Under the pieces are notes generated by a model that saw nothing but the letters and a program-made list of their open reading frames with translations, made no database searches and was not told the origin of the DNA. Made by a program: the position numbers and the translations under genes. From positions 2,203,581 to 2,267,580 of the forward strand of contig NZ_CP063169.1 in assembly GCF_014960965.1 (NCBI RefSeq): DNA of 64,000 bases. The letters are read 5' to 3'. Positions 37,499 to 47,222 of the stretch are shown piece after piece (within the stretch, counting starts at the first letter, position 1; every line of letters begins with the position of its first letter). Origin of the DNA: Ruania alkalisoli (GTDB lineage: Bacteria; Actinomycetota; Actinomycetes; Actinomycetales; Beutenbergiaceae).

Positions 37499-39286
37499 GT
37501 GTCCTCTTCTGCTGCTTCTTCCGCGCCCGCTGCCGTCCGTTCGTTTGCCGAGCTCGGGCTTCCCGACTCCTCCCTGCGAGCGATCGAAGCTCTGGGCTTC
37601 ACCACTCCCACCGACATCCAGGTCGCCGCGATCCCGCCGCTGCTGGAAGGACGCGATCTCGTCGGGGTCGCTCAGACCGGTACCGGCAAGACCGCCGCCT
37701 TCGCACTGCCGATGCTCGCCCGGGTGGATACCTCGGCCCGCCATGTCCAGGCACTGGTGCTGACACCGACGCGTGAACTGGCACTCCAGGTGGCCGAGGC
37801 CACAGCCTCGTTCACCGGTGACGCCGGTGTGCAGGTCCTCTCGATCTACGGCGGTGCGCCCTACGGTCCCCAGCTGCGGGGACTCGCGCAGGGTGCACAG
37901 GTCGTCGTCGGGACGCCAGGCCGCGTGATCGACATGCTCGACAAGGGCGCACTGAACCTCTCAGCCGTGCAGATGCTGGTGCTCGACGAAGCGGACGAGA
38001 TGCTCCGGATGGGGTTCGCCGAGGATGTCGACCGGATCCTGTCGGCCGCCGCCCCCGATCGGCAGACGGCGCTGTTCTCGGCGACGATGCCGGCGGCGAT
38101 CCGGTCGGTGGCGCGTCGTCACATGAGCTCTCCCACGGAGGTCGCGACGTCACGTCCGTCCTCGACCACGGACACGATCACCCAGACGTACGCCGTCGTC
38201 CCGTTCCGGCACAAGGTCGGTGCGCTGGCCCGCGTGCTCGCGACGACCGACGCCGAGGCGGCTGTCGTCTTCGTGCGCACCCGCCAGACCGCCGAGGAGG
38301 TCGGCAGCGCGCTCCTGGAGCGGGGCGTCAGCGCCGCCACCATCAGTGGTGACGTCGCTCAGCGTGAACGCGAGCGGATCGTGGAGCGACTGCGATCGGG
38401 CAGTGTCCGCGTGCTCGTGGCCACGGATGTTGCCGCCCGCGGGCTGGACGTGGAGAAGCTGGGACTCGTCGTCAACTTCGACGTCCCTCGCGAGGCCGAG
38501 GCGTACGTGCACCGCATCGGACGCACCGGTCGCGCCGGGCGGTCCGGAACGGCGCTGACGTTCTTCACCCCGCGTGAACGCGGCCGCCTGACCCAGATCG
38601 AACGGCTCACCCGCACGAGCCTCACCGAGGTCCCCATCCCGACCCCCGCGCAGGTCAGCGCCCATCGTGCCGCGACGGTCCTCGACTCGGTCTCCGAGCG
38701 CATCAGTGCGGGTCGGTTGCACATGTATCGCGACCAGCTCGCTGAGCGCATCGGCTCCGAGGGTGATCCGATGGAGATCGCCGCCGCTCTGCTCGCACTC
38801 GCCGTGGGTGATGCGGGTCCGCGCGCGAACGACCAGGACGAGGTTGCCTCTCCAGCCGAGCAGACCTTCGATCGCGAGAGCAACTCCGATCGTGGCCGTT
38901 CAGCCAGTGGTCGTCCGCGACGTTCCGCCAGCGGATCGGTCTACCGGGTCGCGGTGGGCCACAGCCACGGGGTGCGGCCGCAGGACATCGTCGGCGCCAT
39001 CACCGGTGAAGGCGGCCTGCGGGGCTCCGATCTGGGCAAGATCGACATCTTCTCCCGCTTCTCGCTGGTGGAGATCGGGCCGGACCTGAGCCCCGATGTC
39101 ACCCGCAGGATCGCCCAGGCCCGGGTCGCGGGGCAGTCCCTGCACATTCGCCCGGACACCGGACCGCGGGGCAATGCGGGCGCGCGCCCGGCAGCCTCGA
39201 CGAAGCGCGGCGGCCGGCCCGAGGGCCGACGCCCCGGCGCTCAGCACCGGGGCCGTCGCCCCGTGGGGAGCACCGGAAGCCGCTGA
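37499..39286 (+). CDS. DEAD-box RNA helicase (DeaD/CsdA type)
   Basis: A 595-residue ATP-dependent RNA helicase: Q motif FTTPTDIQ, motif I AQTGTGKT (58-65), PTREL, DEAD (163-166), SAT, ARGLDVEKL and HRIGRTGRAG. A C-terminal DbpA-type RNA-binding domain (VYRVAVGHSHGVRPQDIVGAI) is followed by a basic Gly/Arg-rich tail. Such enzymes help ribosome assembly and mRNA decay, often in the cold. The start is unsure: GTG 37499 is shown, TTG 37472 is possible, neither has a Shine-Dalgarno sequence. The stop lies 3 bases from that of the convergent hisS. Confidence 0.92.
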   Translation: MSSSAASSAPAAVRSFAELGLPDSSLRAIEALGFTTPTDIQVAAIPPLLEGRDLVGVAQTGTGKTAAFALPMLARVDTSARHVQALVLTPTRELALQVAEATASFTGDAGVQVLSIYGGAPYGPQLRGLAQGAQVVVGTPGRVIDMLDKGALNLSAVQMLVLDEADEMLRMGFAEDVDRILSAAAPDRQTALFSATMPAAIRSVARRHMSSPTEVATSRPSSTTDTITQTYAVVPFRHKVGALARVLATTDAEAAVVFVRTRQTAEEVGSALLERGVSAATISGDVAQRERERIVERLRSGSVRVLVATDVAARGLDVEKLGLVVNFDVPREAEAYVHRIGRTGRAGRSGTALTFFTPRERGRLTQIERLTRTSLTEVPIPTPAQVSAHRAATVLDSVSERISAGRLHMYRDQLAERIGSEGDPMEIAAALLALAVGDAGPRANDQDEVASPAEQTFDRESNSDRGRSASGRPRRSASGSVYRVAVGHSHGVRPQDIVGAITGEGGLRGSDLGKIDIFSRFSLVEIGPDLSPDVTRRIAQARVAGQSLHIRPDTGPRGNAGARPAASTKRGGRPEGRRPGAQHRGRRPVGSTGSR

Positions 39287-39289
39287 GGT

Positions 39290-40645
39290 TTACACCGTGG
39301 GAGCCACCGTGGGCCAGAGGTCGGCCGCCGGTGGCTCCCACGTCTGTGCGTCGGCGTCGACCTGCTCTCCGTTGCGGATGTCTTTGACCTGGTGACCCTC
39401 CGGCGAGGGAAACCAGACGAAGGGGATACCGCGCCGATCGGCGAAACGGATCTGCTTACCGAACTTCGCCGCTGATGGGGCGACGTCGGTCGGGATACCG
39501 CGACGCCGCAGCGCTGCGGCGATGGCGACGCTGTCGGCACGGGTCTGTTCGTCGGTGACGGCCACCAGCACCGCTGTCGGAACGGATCGGCTCGCGCGCA
39601 CCAGGTCCGCGCTGAGGAGGCGGGAGACCAGCCGTGTGACACCGATCGACATCCCCACACCGGGATAGGTCGCGGAACCATCAGAAGCGAGCGAGTCGTA
39701 CCGGCCGCCAGAGCTGATCGAGCCGAGCTGCTCATGCCCGACGAGGGTGGTTTCGTACACGCTGCCGGTGTAGTAGTCGAGGCCGCGGGCGATCTTCAGG
39801 TCGGCGACCACGGTGCCCGGCACACGTTGCTGTGCCGCCTCCACGAGGGTGACCAGTTCCTCGAGCCCCTCCTGCAGCAGCTCACTGCGCGCACCGAGGG
39901 CGAGCACCCGATCGGCGATAGAGCCATCCGTACCGGAGATCGACGCCAGATCCAGGCATGACTGCGCCTGCTCCGGTGAGGCGCCGTTCTCCTGCTGCAG
40001 CGTGGCGAGTACTCGCTCGGGTCCGATCTTGTCGAGCTTGTCGATGGTCCGCAGCACGCCCTCGACGTCAGCGAGGCCGATGGCCTCGTAGAAGCCCTGT
40101 GCGACTTTGCGATTGTTGACCTGGATCCGCACCGGGGGTACGCCGAACTGCTGCAGCCGGGCGAACACCTCCGCCATCACGAGTGGAACCTCGACCTCGA
40201 AGTGGAACGGCAGTGCCCCGGACCCGACCACGTCGATATCGGCCTGAGTGAACTCCCGGAAGCGGCCTTCCTGCGGGCGTTCGCCCCGCCATACCGACTG
40301 CACCTGATACCGCTTGAACGGGAACTGCAGCCGACCCGAGTTCTCCAGCACGTACCTCGCAAACGGGACCGTGAGATCGAAGTGCAGACCCAGCGCCTTG
40401 TGATCGAGATCGTCCTCGCCCGCATCGACGGACTCCTCCGCCTGCAACCGGCGCAGCACATACACCTCTTTCGAGGTCTCTCCCTTGCGTAGGAGCTGTT
40501 CGAGCGGCTCCACCGCGCGCGTCTGGATCCCGGCGAAACCGTGCAGTTCGAAGGTGCGTCGCACCGTCTCCAGGACTGCATGCTCGACGGCACGGCCTTC
40601 GGGGAGCCATTCAGGGAATCCGGACAGGGGTGAGATGCGAGCCAT
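39290..40645 (-). CDS. hisS: Histidyl-tRNA synthetase
   Basis: Charges tRNA-His. The 451-residue class II enzyme has motif 2 region KRYQVQSVWRGERPQ with GRFREFTQADIDVVG, the histidine-binding ARGLDYYTGSVYE, motif 3 GVGMSIGVTRLVSRLL, and a C-terminal anticodon-binding domain (TAVLVAVTDEQTRADSVAIA). ATG 40645 was preferred to ATG 40654 because GGGAG stands 10 bases upstream of it but only one base from the other. Tail-to-tail with the helicase gene, 3 bases apart. Confidence 0.96.
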   Translation of the reverse strand: MARISPLSGFPEWLPEGRAVEHAVLETVRRTFELHGFAGIQTRAVEPLEQLLRKGETSKEVYVLRRLQAEESVDAGEDDLDHKALGLHFDLTVPFARYVLENSGRLQFPFKRYQVQSVWRGERPQEGRFREFTQADIDVVGSGALPFHFEVEVPLVMAEVFARLQQFGVPPVRIQVNNRKVAQGFYEAIGLADVEGVLRTIDKLDKIGPERVLATLQQENGASPEQAQSCLDLASISGTDGSIADRVLALGARSELLQEGLEELVTLVEAAQQRVPGTVVADLKIARGLDYYTGSVYETTLVGHEQLGSISSGGRYDSLASDGSATYPGVGMSIGVTRLVSRLLSADLVRASRSVPTAVLVAVTDEQTRADSVAIAAALRRRGIPTDVAPSAAKFGKQIRFADRRGIPFVWFPSPEGHQVKDIRNGEQVDADAQTWEPPAADLWPTVAPTV

Positions 40646-40744
40646 GGACCGCATTCTCCCATCGGCTGAGCATGGAGATGCAGTTGTGACCATCCCGTGA
40701 CCGTTCTAGGCACGTCTCATGCACGGGCCCTGCGGGCCCTCCCC

Positions 40745-40750
40745 TAGAAT
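40745..40750 (+). promoter_or_regulatory. Possible -10 box of the cyclophilin gene
   Basis: TAGAAT on the plus strand, no convincing -35. A start near 40757 would give a leader of about 70 bases that contains the 8-base perfect hairpin CCCGCGCT/AGCGCGGG (40763-40770 with 40774-40781). Confidence 0.4.
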
Positions 40751-40827
40751 CGCCACCGTGTGCCCGCGCTCCGAGCGCGGGTCGGAGCGTGCGCGCCCCA
40801 CACCAGGGCCACGAAGAGGAGACCGGA

Positions 40828-41625
40828 TTGTCCCCGAGCAAGCGGGAGCGGGAGTACGCCCGCCGACGGTACGAGAAGCGTGCAGCACGTCAGGAGCGAG
40901 CAGCGCAGGTTGCCCGTGAGCGCCGGATCGTGGCCGCCGTGGTCGTGGTCGTCCTCGCCGTGGTCGCCGTTGCCCTCATCGTGCTCAACCGTCAGCAGGG
41001 CGATGTGCCCGAGGCCGGGTCCACTCCGAGCGCCACGGCCAGTACGCCGGCGGACTCGGCCGATCCGCTGGATCCGTTGCCCACGACGCAGCCACGCAGC
41101 TACGACGCACCCCCGCCGGCCGGCGACTCCCTCGACACCAGCTGGAACGCCGTGATCAGGACCAACATGGGCGAGATCGCCGTGACGCTGGACGGACTCG
41201 CCGCACCGCAGGCGGTAGCCTCGTTCCTCATGCTTGCGGGAGACGACTACTTCGACGGGACGGCGTGTCACCGGCTGCTGCCGGACTCGCTGTTGCAGTG
41301 CGGCGATCCGACCGCCACCGGAACCGGTGGGCCCGGCTATTCCTTCGGCCCGGTTGAGAACGCTCCCGACGACGACGTGTATCCGGCCGGCACGCTGGCC
41401 ATGGCCCGGCAGGGCAATAACGGCGAGAGCATGGGATCGCAGTTCTTCCTCGTCTTCGGCGACGTGACTCTTCCCAGCGACAGCGCCGGGGGTTACACCG
41501 TGTTCGGCGAGGTGACCGAAGGGCTCGACATCCTGGAGCAGATCGGCGCCGCCGGGACGGCCGACGGAGGCGTCGACGGCCGGCCGGCACAGAACGTGAT
41601 TATCGAGAGTGTGGACATCCAGTGA
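40828..41625 (+). CDS. Membrane-anchored cyclophilin-type peptidyl-prolyl isomerase
   Basis: A 265-residue protein: a basic cytoplasmic head, one membrane helix (about 34-53), a Pro/Ser/Thr-rich linker, and an extracytoplasmic cyclophilin domain (NMGEIAVTLDGLAAPQAVASF, then QFFLVFGD). The catalytic Arg is kept in CHRLLPD, but the usual F-M-x-Q is SLLQ, so activity may be reduced. It starts at TTG 40828 behind GAGGAG with a 6-base spacer. Genes of this kind sit next to rel in mycobacteria. The stop overlaps the DUF349 gene start by 4 bases (GTGA). Confidence 0.88.
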   Translation: MSPSKREREYARRRYEKRAARQERAAQVARERRIVAAVVVVVLAVVAVALIVLNRQQGDVPEAGSTPSATASTPADSADPLDPLPTTQPRSYDAPPPAGDSLDTSWNAVIRTNMGEIAVTLDGLAAPQAVASFLMLAGDDYFDGTACHRLLPDSLLQCGDPTATGTGGPGYSFGPVENAPDDDVYPAGTLAMARQGNNGESMGSQFFLVFGDVTLPSDSAGGYTVFGEVTEGLDILEQIGAAGTADGGVDGRPAQNVIIESVDIQ

Positions 41626-43193
41626 CCGAGCAGCAGGCCGACCCCCAGGACGAGGCGAACTCCGTGAGCAGCGACCAGGTAGAGACGACTCCGAGCGCGG
41701 ACCAGGCCGACGTGGCCGAGAACGCTCCGGCCGCCCCGGAGACACCGGCACCGGCACCCTCACCGGCGCCCAAGCCGTCGGCGATCCCCACACCTGCCGC
41801 CCTCGCGCCGAAGGTGCGGTCACACCCGCCGGCCGGGGCGCCGGGAGTGGCGGCATCACCGGCCGCACCTCCCACACCGGCAGTGCCTGGTGTGCCTGCG
41901 GTGCCGACGACGGATCCCACGGCACCACCGATGGATCCTGCGGACGTCGCGGCCGCGACCGAGTTCGGTCGTGTCGACCCCGATGGCACCGTGTACGTGC
42001 GGGAGGCAGGCGAGGAACGGACGGTAGGGCAGTTCCCCGACGTTTCGGAGGCTGAAGCACTGTCGCTGTATATCCGCCGCTTCCTCGACCTCAAGGCGCA
42101 GGTGGAGCTTTTCGCAGCACGGATCAGCCAGCTCAGCGTCAAGGATCTGGACACCACGCAGCACAACCTGGCCGAGGCTCTGGCCGAACCGGCTGCCGTC
42201 GGCGACCTGGACGGATTGCGCGCGCGCTTCGACGAGCTCAAGGAAGCCGCCAAGGAGCGGCGCCAGCAGGTACAGGCCGAACGGGAGGAGGCCAAGGCGC
42301 AGGCCTTGGCCGAGCGGACGGCGATCGTCGAGCAGGCGGAGCAGATCGCTGCCATGGATCCCTCCCGAGTGCAGTGGAAGACACAGGGCCAGGCCCTGCG
42401 CGACCTGCTCGATACCTGGAAGGTGGCCCAGAAGACCGGGCCCCGTCTCGACCGACCGACCGAAGACTCCTTGTGGAAGCGATTCGCTGCCGCTCGCTCA
42501 GCGTTCGACAAGCAACGACGGCAGTTCTTCTCCGAGCTCGACAAGCAACATGCCGAGGCGAAGGAGATCAAGGCGAAACTGATCGAGCGTGCCGAGGCGC
42601 TCTCTGCCTCCACCGACTGGGGTCCGACCACCCTCGCCTACCGTGACCTGATGGCCGAATGGAAGGCCGCGGGCCGGGCCGCACGCAAGGAGGACGACGC
42701 CCTCTGGGAGCGGTTCCGTGCCGCACAGGACCGCTTCTTCGAGGCGCGGAACGCTCAGAATGCACAGATCGACGCCGAGTACGGCGAGAATCTCGACGTG
42801 AAGCTGGCCCTGCTGGAGGAGGCGGAGGCGCTCGTCCCCGTCACCGACCTCAAGGACGCCAAGGCCCGCCTGCGCGACATCCAGGAGCGCTGGGAGGCCG
42901 CGGGTAAGGTGCCGCGCGGGGACGTTCAGCGCGTCGAAGGCCGGATGCGCGCCGTCGAGCAGTCGGTCCGTGATGCCGACCAGGCGGAGTGGCGCCGCAA
43001 GAACCCCCGCGTGCGTGCTCGAGCCGAGGGTGCCGCGGCCCAGCTCGAGGAGTCGATCGCTGGGCTCGAGGACGACCTCGCCAAGGCCGAAGCGTCCGGC
43101 GACCAGAAGGCGGTGCGGACCGCCACGGAGGCCCTGAACGCTCGCCGCGCCTGGCTGGAACAGGTGCTGCGCGCAGCCGACGACGCTCGCTAG
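41622..43193 (+). CDS. DUF349-repeat protein
   Basis: A 523-residue protein. The first 110 residues are low complexity, Ala/Pro-rich; the rest is mostly helical with DUF349 repeats seen as [59 protein letters not shown] and the related [14 protein letters not shown]. Coiled coil is likely through most of the C-terminal 400 residues. Its function is not known. GTG 41622 overlaps the cyclophilin stop; its stop TAG and that of rel share CTAG at 43190-43193. Confidence 0.85.
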   Translation: MTEQQADPQDEANSVSSDQVETTPSADQADVAENAPAAPETPAPAPSPAPKPSAIPTPAALAPKVRSHPPAGAPGVAASPAAPPTPAVPGVPAVPTTDPTAPPMDPADVAAATEFGRVDPDGTVYVREAGEERTVGQFPDVSEAEALSLYIRRFLDLKAQVELFAARISQLSVKDLDTTQHNLAEALAEPAAVGDLDGLRARFDELKEAAKERRQQVQAEREEAKAQALAERTAIVEQAEQIAAMDPSRVQWKTQGQALRDLLDTWKVAQKTGPRLDRPTEDSLWKRFAAARSAFDKQRRQFFSELDKQHAEAKEIKAKLIERAEALSASTDWGPTTLAYRDLMAEWKAAGRAARKEDDALWERFRAAQDRFFEARNAQNAQIDAEYGENLDVKLALLEEAEALVPVTDLKDAKARLRDIQERWEAAGKVPRGDVQRVEGRMRAVEQSVRDADQAEWRRKNPRVRARAEGAAAQLEESIAGLEDDLAKAEASGDQKAVRTATEALNARRAWLEQVLRAADDAR

Positions 43194-45505
43194 GGAGTGC
43201 TGACCGGGCCGTCCGAACGGGAGCCGGTGGTGCGGAAGACGTCGAACACCCCGTTGATGCCGCGTACAGCGCGCAGCACGTGTCCCAGATGAGAAGGCTC
43301 CGCCATCTCGAAGACGAACTTCGAGATCGCCACCCTGTCTCGGGAGGTGGCCACATTCGCGGACAGGATGTTCACGTGGTTGTCGGAGAGCACCTTCGTC
43401 ACGTCCGAAAGCAGACCATTGCGGTCAAGCGCCTCCACCTGGATCTGTACGAGGAACACGCTCTGGGTGCCGGGGGCCCACTCGACGTCGATCATCCGCT
43501 CCGGCTGCCGGCGTAGGCTCTCCACGTTCGCGCAGTCCACCAGGTGCACCGAGATCCCTGCGCCGCGGGTCACGAACCCCACGATCGGATCGCCCGGGAC
43601 AGGGGTACAGCACTTCGCGAGCTTCGTCCACGTCTCCCCCGCGTCCATCCCCTTGACGATGATGCCGGGGTCACCGCCGCGACCGTGCCGCATCGGCGCT
43701 CCCGGGCGCGTGATCTCCGCCAGGTCCTCTTCGTGCCCATCCTCACCGCCGAGATTGGCCACCAGCTTCGAGACGACGTTCGCGGCCGAGACGTGTCCCT
43801 CACCGACGGCGGCGTACAACGCCGTCACGTCCGGATAGTGCATCTCATCGGCGACCGTCAGCAGGGTGTCGTGGTTCAACAGACGCTGCATCGGCAGGTT
43901 CTGCTTGCGCATCGCCTTCGCAATGAGCGTCTTGCCGGTATCGACAGCCTCCTCGCGGCGCTCCTTGCTGAACCAGGAACGGATCTTGTTCCGTGCCCGA
44001 GGCGACTTCACGAACGTGAGCCAGTCCTGGCTCGGGCCGGCGCCCTCGGCCCGGGAGGTAAACACCTCGACCGTGTCACCGTTCTCGAGCGTCGACTCCA
44101 GCGGTACCAATCGGCCGTTCACCCGGGCGCCGACGGTGCGGTGGCCCACCTCGGTGTGCACGGCGTAGGCGAAGTCGACCGGGGTCGAACCGCCAGGCAA
44201 CGAGAGCACGTCGCCCTTGGGGGTGAAGACGTAGACCTCCGCACCGGACATCTCGAAGCGGAGCGAATCGAGAAACTCCCCGGGATCGGCCGTCTCGCGC
44301 TGCCAGTCCACGAGCTGGCGCAACCATGGCATCGCATCCACCTCGGCCGAGGTCTTCGACCCGGTGCGGCTGCTCTCCTTGTACTTCCAGTGCGCTGCTA
44401 CCCCATACTCGGCCCGGCGGTGCATGTCATGACTGCGAATCTGGATCTCGACCGGCTTGCCGGTCGGGCCGATCACCGTCGTGTGCAGCGACTGATACAT
44501 GTTGAACTTCGGCATCGCGATGTAGTCCTTGAACCGGCCCGGTACCGGGTTCCATCGCGCGTGCAGCGCACCGAGGGCGCCGTAGCAGTCCCGCACCGAG
44601 TCGACCAGCACCCGCACCCCGACCAGGTCGTAGATGTCGGCGAAGTCGCGTCCGCGCACGATCATCTTCTGGTAGATCGAGTAGTAGTGCTTGGGACGGC
44701 CCGTGACCGTCGCCTTGATCTTCGCTGCCTTCAGATCCTCGGCCACCTGGGTGCGTACCGTGGTCAAGAACTCTTCTCGCGCCGGTGCACGTTCAGCGAC
44801 AAGGTGCACGATCTCATCGAACACCTTCGGGTAGAGGGTGGCGAAGGAGAGATCCTCCAACTCCCACTTGATCGTGTTCATCCCCAGGCGATGCGCCAAC
44901 GGGGCGTAGATCTCGAGGGTCTCACGAGCCTTCTTCGACGCCGAGGACGCATTGACGTAGCGCCACGTGCGGGCGTTGTGAAGTCGGTCGGCCAGTTTGA
45001 TCACCAGGACGCGGATGTCTCGCGCCATCGCGATCACCATCTTGCGCACGGTCTCGGCCTGGGCAGCCTCGCCGTACTGCACCTTGTCCAGTTTCGTGAC
45101 GCCGTCAACCAGCAGTGCGATCTCGTCCCCGAACTCCTGCCTGAGGTCCTCCAGCGAATAGCTGGTGTCCTCGACGGTGTCGTGCAGCAGGGCGGCGGCG
45201 AGCGTCGGCGGTGTCATTCCGAGTTCGGCGAGAATCGTCGCAACCGCGACCGGGTGAGTGATGTAGGGGTCGCCACTCTTGCGCAGCTGGCCCGCGTGCG
45301 CTCGTTCGGCCACACGGTAGGCACGCTCGATGAGCGTGATGTCACCCTTGGGGTGATTGCTCCGGACGACGGAGATGAGCGGGTCGAGGGCGGCGGGTGT
45401 GCTCGAGGTGCGGCCGCCGAAGCGCAGGAGGCCGGAGCGTGGCCGCACCGGAGGAACGCGGCTGTCGCCGGCCGTTTCCTGCTCCTGGGCCACGTCCTCG
45501 CTCAT
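43190..45505 (-). CDS. rel: Bifunctional (p)ppGpp synthetase/hydrolase Rel
   Basis: Makes and degrades (p)ppGpp in the stringent response. The 771-residue protein has the HD hydrolase domain (THPVAVAT with His84, HDTVEDT at 108-114), the synthetase domain ([38 protein letters not shown]), TGS ([29 protein letters not shown]), and a C-terminal ACT domain. Both catalytic domains look intact. ATG 45505 lies 6 bases after TAGGAT, with no Shine-Dalgarno, so a leaderless transcript is plausible. It converges with the DUF349 gene. Confidence 0.96.
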   Translation of the reverse strand: MSEDVAQEQETAGDSRVPPVRPRSGLLRFGGRTSSTPAALDPLISVVRSNHPKGDITLIERAYRVAERAHAGQLRKSGDPYITHPVAVATILAELGMTPPTLAAALLHDTVEDTSYSLEDLRQEFGDEIALLVDGVTKLDKVQYGEAAQAETVRKMVIAMARDIRVLVIKLADRLHNARTWRYVNASSASKKARETLEIYAPLAHRLGMNTIKWELEDLSFATLYPKVFDEIVHLVAERAPAREEFLTTVRTQVAEDLKAAKIKATVTGRPKHYYSIYQKMIVRGRDFADIYDLVGVRVLVDSVRDCYGALGALHARWNPVPGRFKDYIAMPKFNMYQSLHTTVIGPTGKPVEIQIRSHDMHRRAEYGVAAHWKYKESSRTGSKTSAEVDAMPWLRQLVDWQRETADPGEFLDSLRFEMSGAEVYVFTPKGDVLSLPGGSTPVDFAYAVHTEVGHRTVGARVNGRLVPLESTLENGDTVEVFTSRAEGAGPSQDWLTFVKSPRARNKIRSWFSKERREEAVDTGKTLIAKAMRKQNLPMQRLLNHDTLLTVADEMHYPDVTALYAAVGEGHVSAANVVSKLVANLGGEDGHEEDLAEITRPGAPMRHGRGGDPGIIVKGMDAGETWTKLAKCCTPVPGDPIVGFVTRGAGISVHLVDCANVESLRRQPERMIDVEWAPGTQSVFLVQIQVEALDRNGLLSDVTKVLSDNHVNILSANVATSRDRVAISKFVFEMAEPSHLGHVLRAVRGINGVFDVFRTTGSRSDGPVSTP

Positions 45506-45511
45506 CTATCC

Positions 45512-45517
45512 ATCCTA
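45512..45517 (-). promoter_or_regulatory. -10 box for leaderless rel transcript
   Basis: TAGGAT on the minus strand, then GGATAG, then the rel ATG. A -10 box 6-7 bases before the start codon is the hallmark of leaderless promoters in actinobacteria. The -35 is poor (CACGAC at 17 bases). Confidence 0.5.
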
Positions 45518-45582
45518 CGCGCGGCCCTGGCGCCGTCGTGGACCGTTAGCGACGCGGACGGGCCCACGCCCACGGATCGATA

Positions 45583-46125
45583 TCAGTACGTGACCAAGGT
45601 GTGCAGCTCCCGCCCGGGAAGCCGGTCGCGACCGCCAAGCTCTCCCAGCTCGAGCAGGAATCCCAGCCCGGTGATCGTGGCGCCCGCCCGTTCCAGCAGC
45701 GCGCAGGCCGCAGCCGCCGTACCTCCGGTCGCGAGCACATCGTCCAGCACCGCGACGCGCGCTCCCGGACGCAAGGCATCCGCGGGGATCTCGATGCTCG
45801 CCGAACCGTACTCCAGCTGGTAATCGGCCGAGAGAACCGGTGGCGGAAGTTTGCCGGCCTTGCGGACCGTCAGCAACGAGCAGCCCAGGACCGAGGCCAG
45901 CGGGGCCGCCAGCAAGAAGCCACGTGCCTCGATTCCGGCGACCGCATCCACCGCCCCGCTGAAGACATCGGCGAGATGACCGATCACCGCCGAGAACGCG
46001 GTACCGTCCGCAAGCAGCGGGGTGATGTCACGGAAGGTCACACCCTCCTGCGGAAACCCGGGGACATCACGCACCCGAGCCCGGATCAGATCGCTCAGCC
46101 CATCGGAGACGGGCGTCGGGGTCAT
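45583..46125 (-). CDS. apt: Adenine phosphoribosyltransferase
   Basis: Salvages adenine to AMP using PRPP. The 180-residue protein has FPQEGVTFRDITPLLADG, GIEARGFLLAAPLA, and the PRPP loop VAVLDDVLATGGTAAA. Length and motifs are normal. ATG 46125 overlaps the secF stop by 4 bases, continuing the yajC-secD-secF-apt order found next to rel in actinobacteria. Confidence 0.96.
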   Translation of the reverse strand: MTPTPVSDGLSDLIRARVRDVPGFPQEGVTFRDITPLLADGTAFSAVIGHLADVFSGAVDAVAGIEARGFLLAAPLASVLGCSLLTVRKAGKLPPPVLSADYQLEYGSASIEIPADALRPGARVAVLDDVLATGGTAAAACALLERAGATITGLGFLLELGELGGRDRLPGRELHTLVTY

Positions 46126-47222
46126 CCGCGCGACCGCCGCTTACGGCGCGGTTGCGCGGCCTGCCCCCGGTGCCCGCCGGCGATCAGTCCGCCCGTGCCG
46201 ACCGGTTCCGCCGCGCCGACCACGTCACCGGACGAAGCCGCGGCGAGCACCGCCTCCCGGCGCTCCTGCACCTTCTCGGTGTGCTCGGTGACCGCAGGCC
46301 GTCTCGACTCCAGCAACACGTGCAGCGGGGTCGCGATGAAGATCGAGGAAGCCGTCGAGGCGATCATGCCGATGAACAGCGCCAGGGAGATGTCCCGCAA
46401 CGTCCCCGCACCGAGCAGGAATGCACCGATGAAGAGGATCGCTGCCACGGGCAGCACCCCGACCACGGACGTGTTGATCGAGCGAACCAGCGTCTGGTTG
46501 ACCGCCAGATTCGCGCCCTCGGCATAGCTGTAGCGCGTCTGCTCGGTGAGCCCGGCGGTGTTCTCGCGTACCTTGTCGAAGACCACCACGGTGTCGTAGA
46601 GCGAGTACCCGAGGATCGTCAGGAAGCCGATCACCGTCGCCGGGGTCACCTCGAAACCGATCGCGGCGTAGATCCCGACGGTCAGTACCACGTCGTGGAG
46701 CAGCGCGACCAGCGCTGCGACCGCCATGGTCCAGCGCCGGAAGTACAGGACCATGACCGCACTGACGAGGACGAGGAAGATCACCAGGCTCTGCAGTGCC
46801 TTGGTCGTGACATCCTGCCCCCAGAACGGACCCACGAAAGACGAGGTGACATCCGTGGCGGGCACCCCGTAGGCGTCGGCGAGCTCGGCTGCGACGTCAG
46901 TGGTCTCCAGGTCGCTCAGTTGCTCGGTCTGCACCTGCACGGTGTCGTCCCCGACGATCGTCACGCGTGCCACATGGTCGGTGCCGACGTCGTCGAGCAC
47001 CTCGTGTGCCGGGCCTTCCTCAGCGGTGGCCGTACCGGAGATCGTGAACTGTGAACCACCCGTGAACTCGATCCCGAGGTTCAAGCCCCGCACCCCGAGA
47101 ACCAGTGCCGACAGGATGACCAGCATGGCAGCAGCGGTGAACCACCGGCGCCGGTGGCCGACGATGTCGAACGAACGCCGGCCCGTGTACAGGTCGTTGC
47201 CGAACCTTGCGAAGCTGGGCAT
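46122..47222 (-). CDS. secF: Protein translocase subunit SecF
   Basis: Works with SecD to pull preproteins through SecYEG using the proton gradient. The 366-residue membrane protein has the first helix (RWFTAAAMLVILSALVLGVRGLNLGIEFTGGSQF), a periplasmic P4 domain and five more helices with ILGYSLYDTVVVFDKVREN and SINTSVVGVLPVAAILF. A Gly/Ala/Arg-rich C-terminus follows. ATG 47222 overlaps the secD stop by one base. Confidence 0.96.
   Translation of the reverse strand: MPSFARFGNDLYTGRRSFDIVGHRRRWFTAAAMLVILSALVLGVRGLNLGIEFTGGSQFTISGTATAEEGPAHEVLDDVGTDHVARVTIVGDDTVQVQTEQLSDLETTDVAAELADAYGVPATDVTSSFVGPFWGQDVTTKALQSLVIFLVLVSAVMVLYFRRWTMAVAALVALLHDVVLTVGIYAAIGFEVTPATVIGFLTILGYSLYDTVVVFDKVRENTAGLTEQTRYSYAEGANLAVNQTLVRSINTSVVGVLPVAAILFIGAFLLGAGTLRDISLALFIGMIASTASSIFIATPLHVLLESRRPAVTEHTEKVQERREAVLAAASSGDVVGAAEPVGTGGLIAGGHRGQAAQPRRKRRSRG

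Noticed and set aside
37326-37763. Open frame beginning just after a possible -10 box, with a Cys/Leu/Pro-rich end
   Set aside because: Overlaps the helicase in another frame, no ribosome-binding site, its ATG overlaps the -10 box; low-complexity composition artefact.
40718-40740. GGGCCC repeat with 3-base spacer in the hisS/cyclophilin gap, considered as a terminator or operator
   Set aside because: Arms of only six G/C bases, common by chance at this GC content; no supporting context.
43544-45823. A 759-codon open frame on the plus strand
   Set aside because: It lies wholly opposite rel and the start of apt, which have all their conserved motifs; it is an artefact of GC-rich codons on the other strand.
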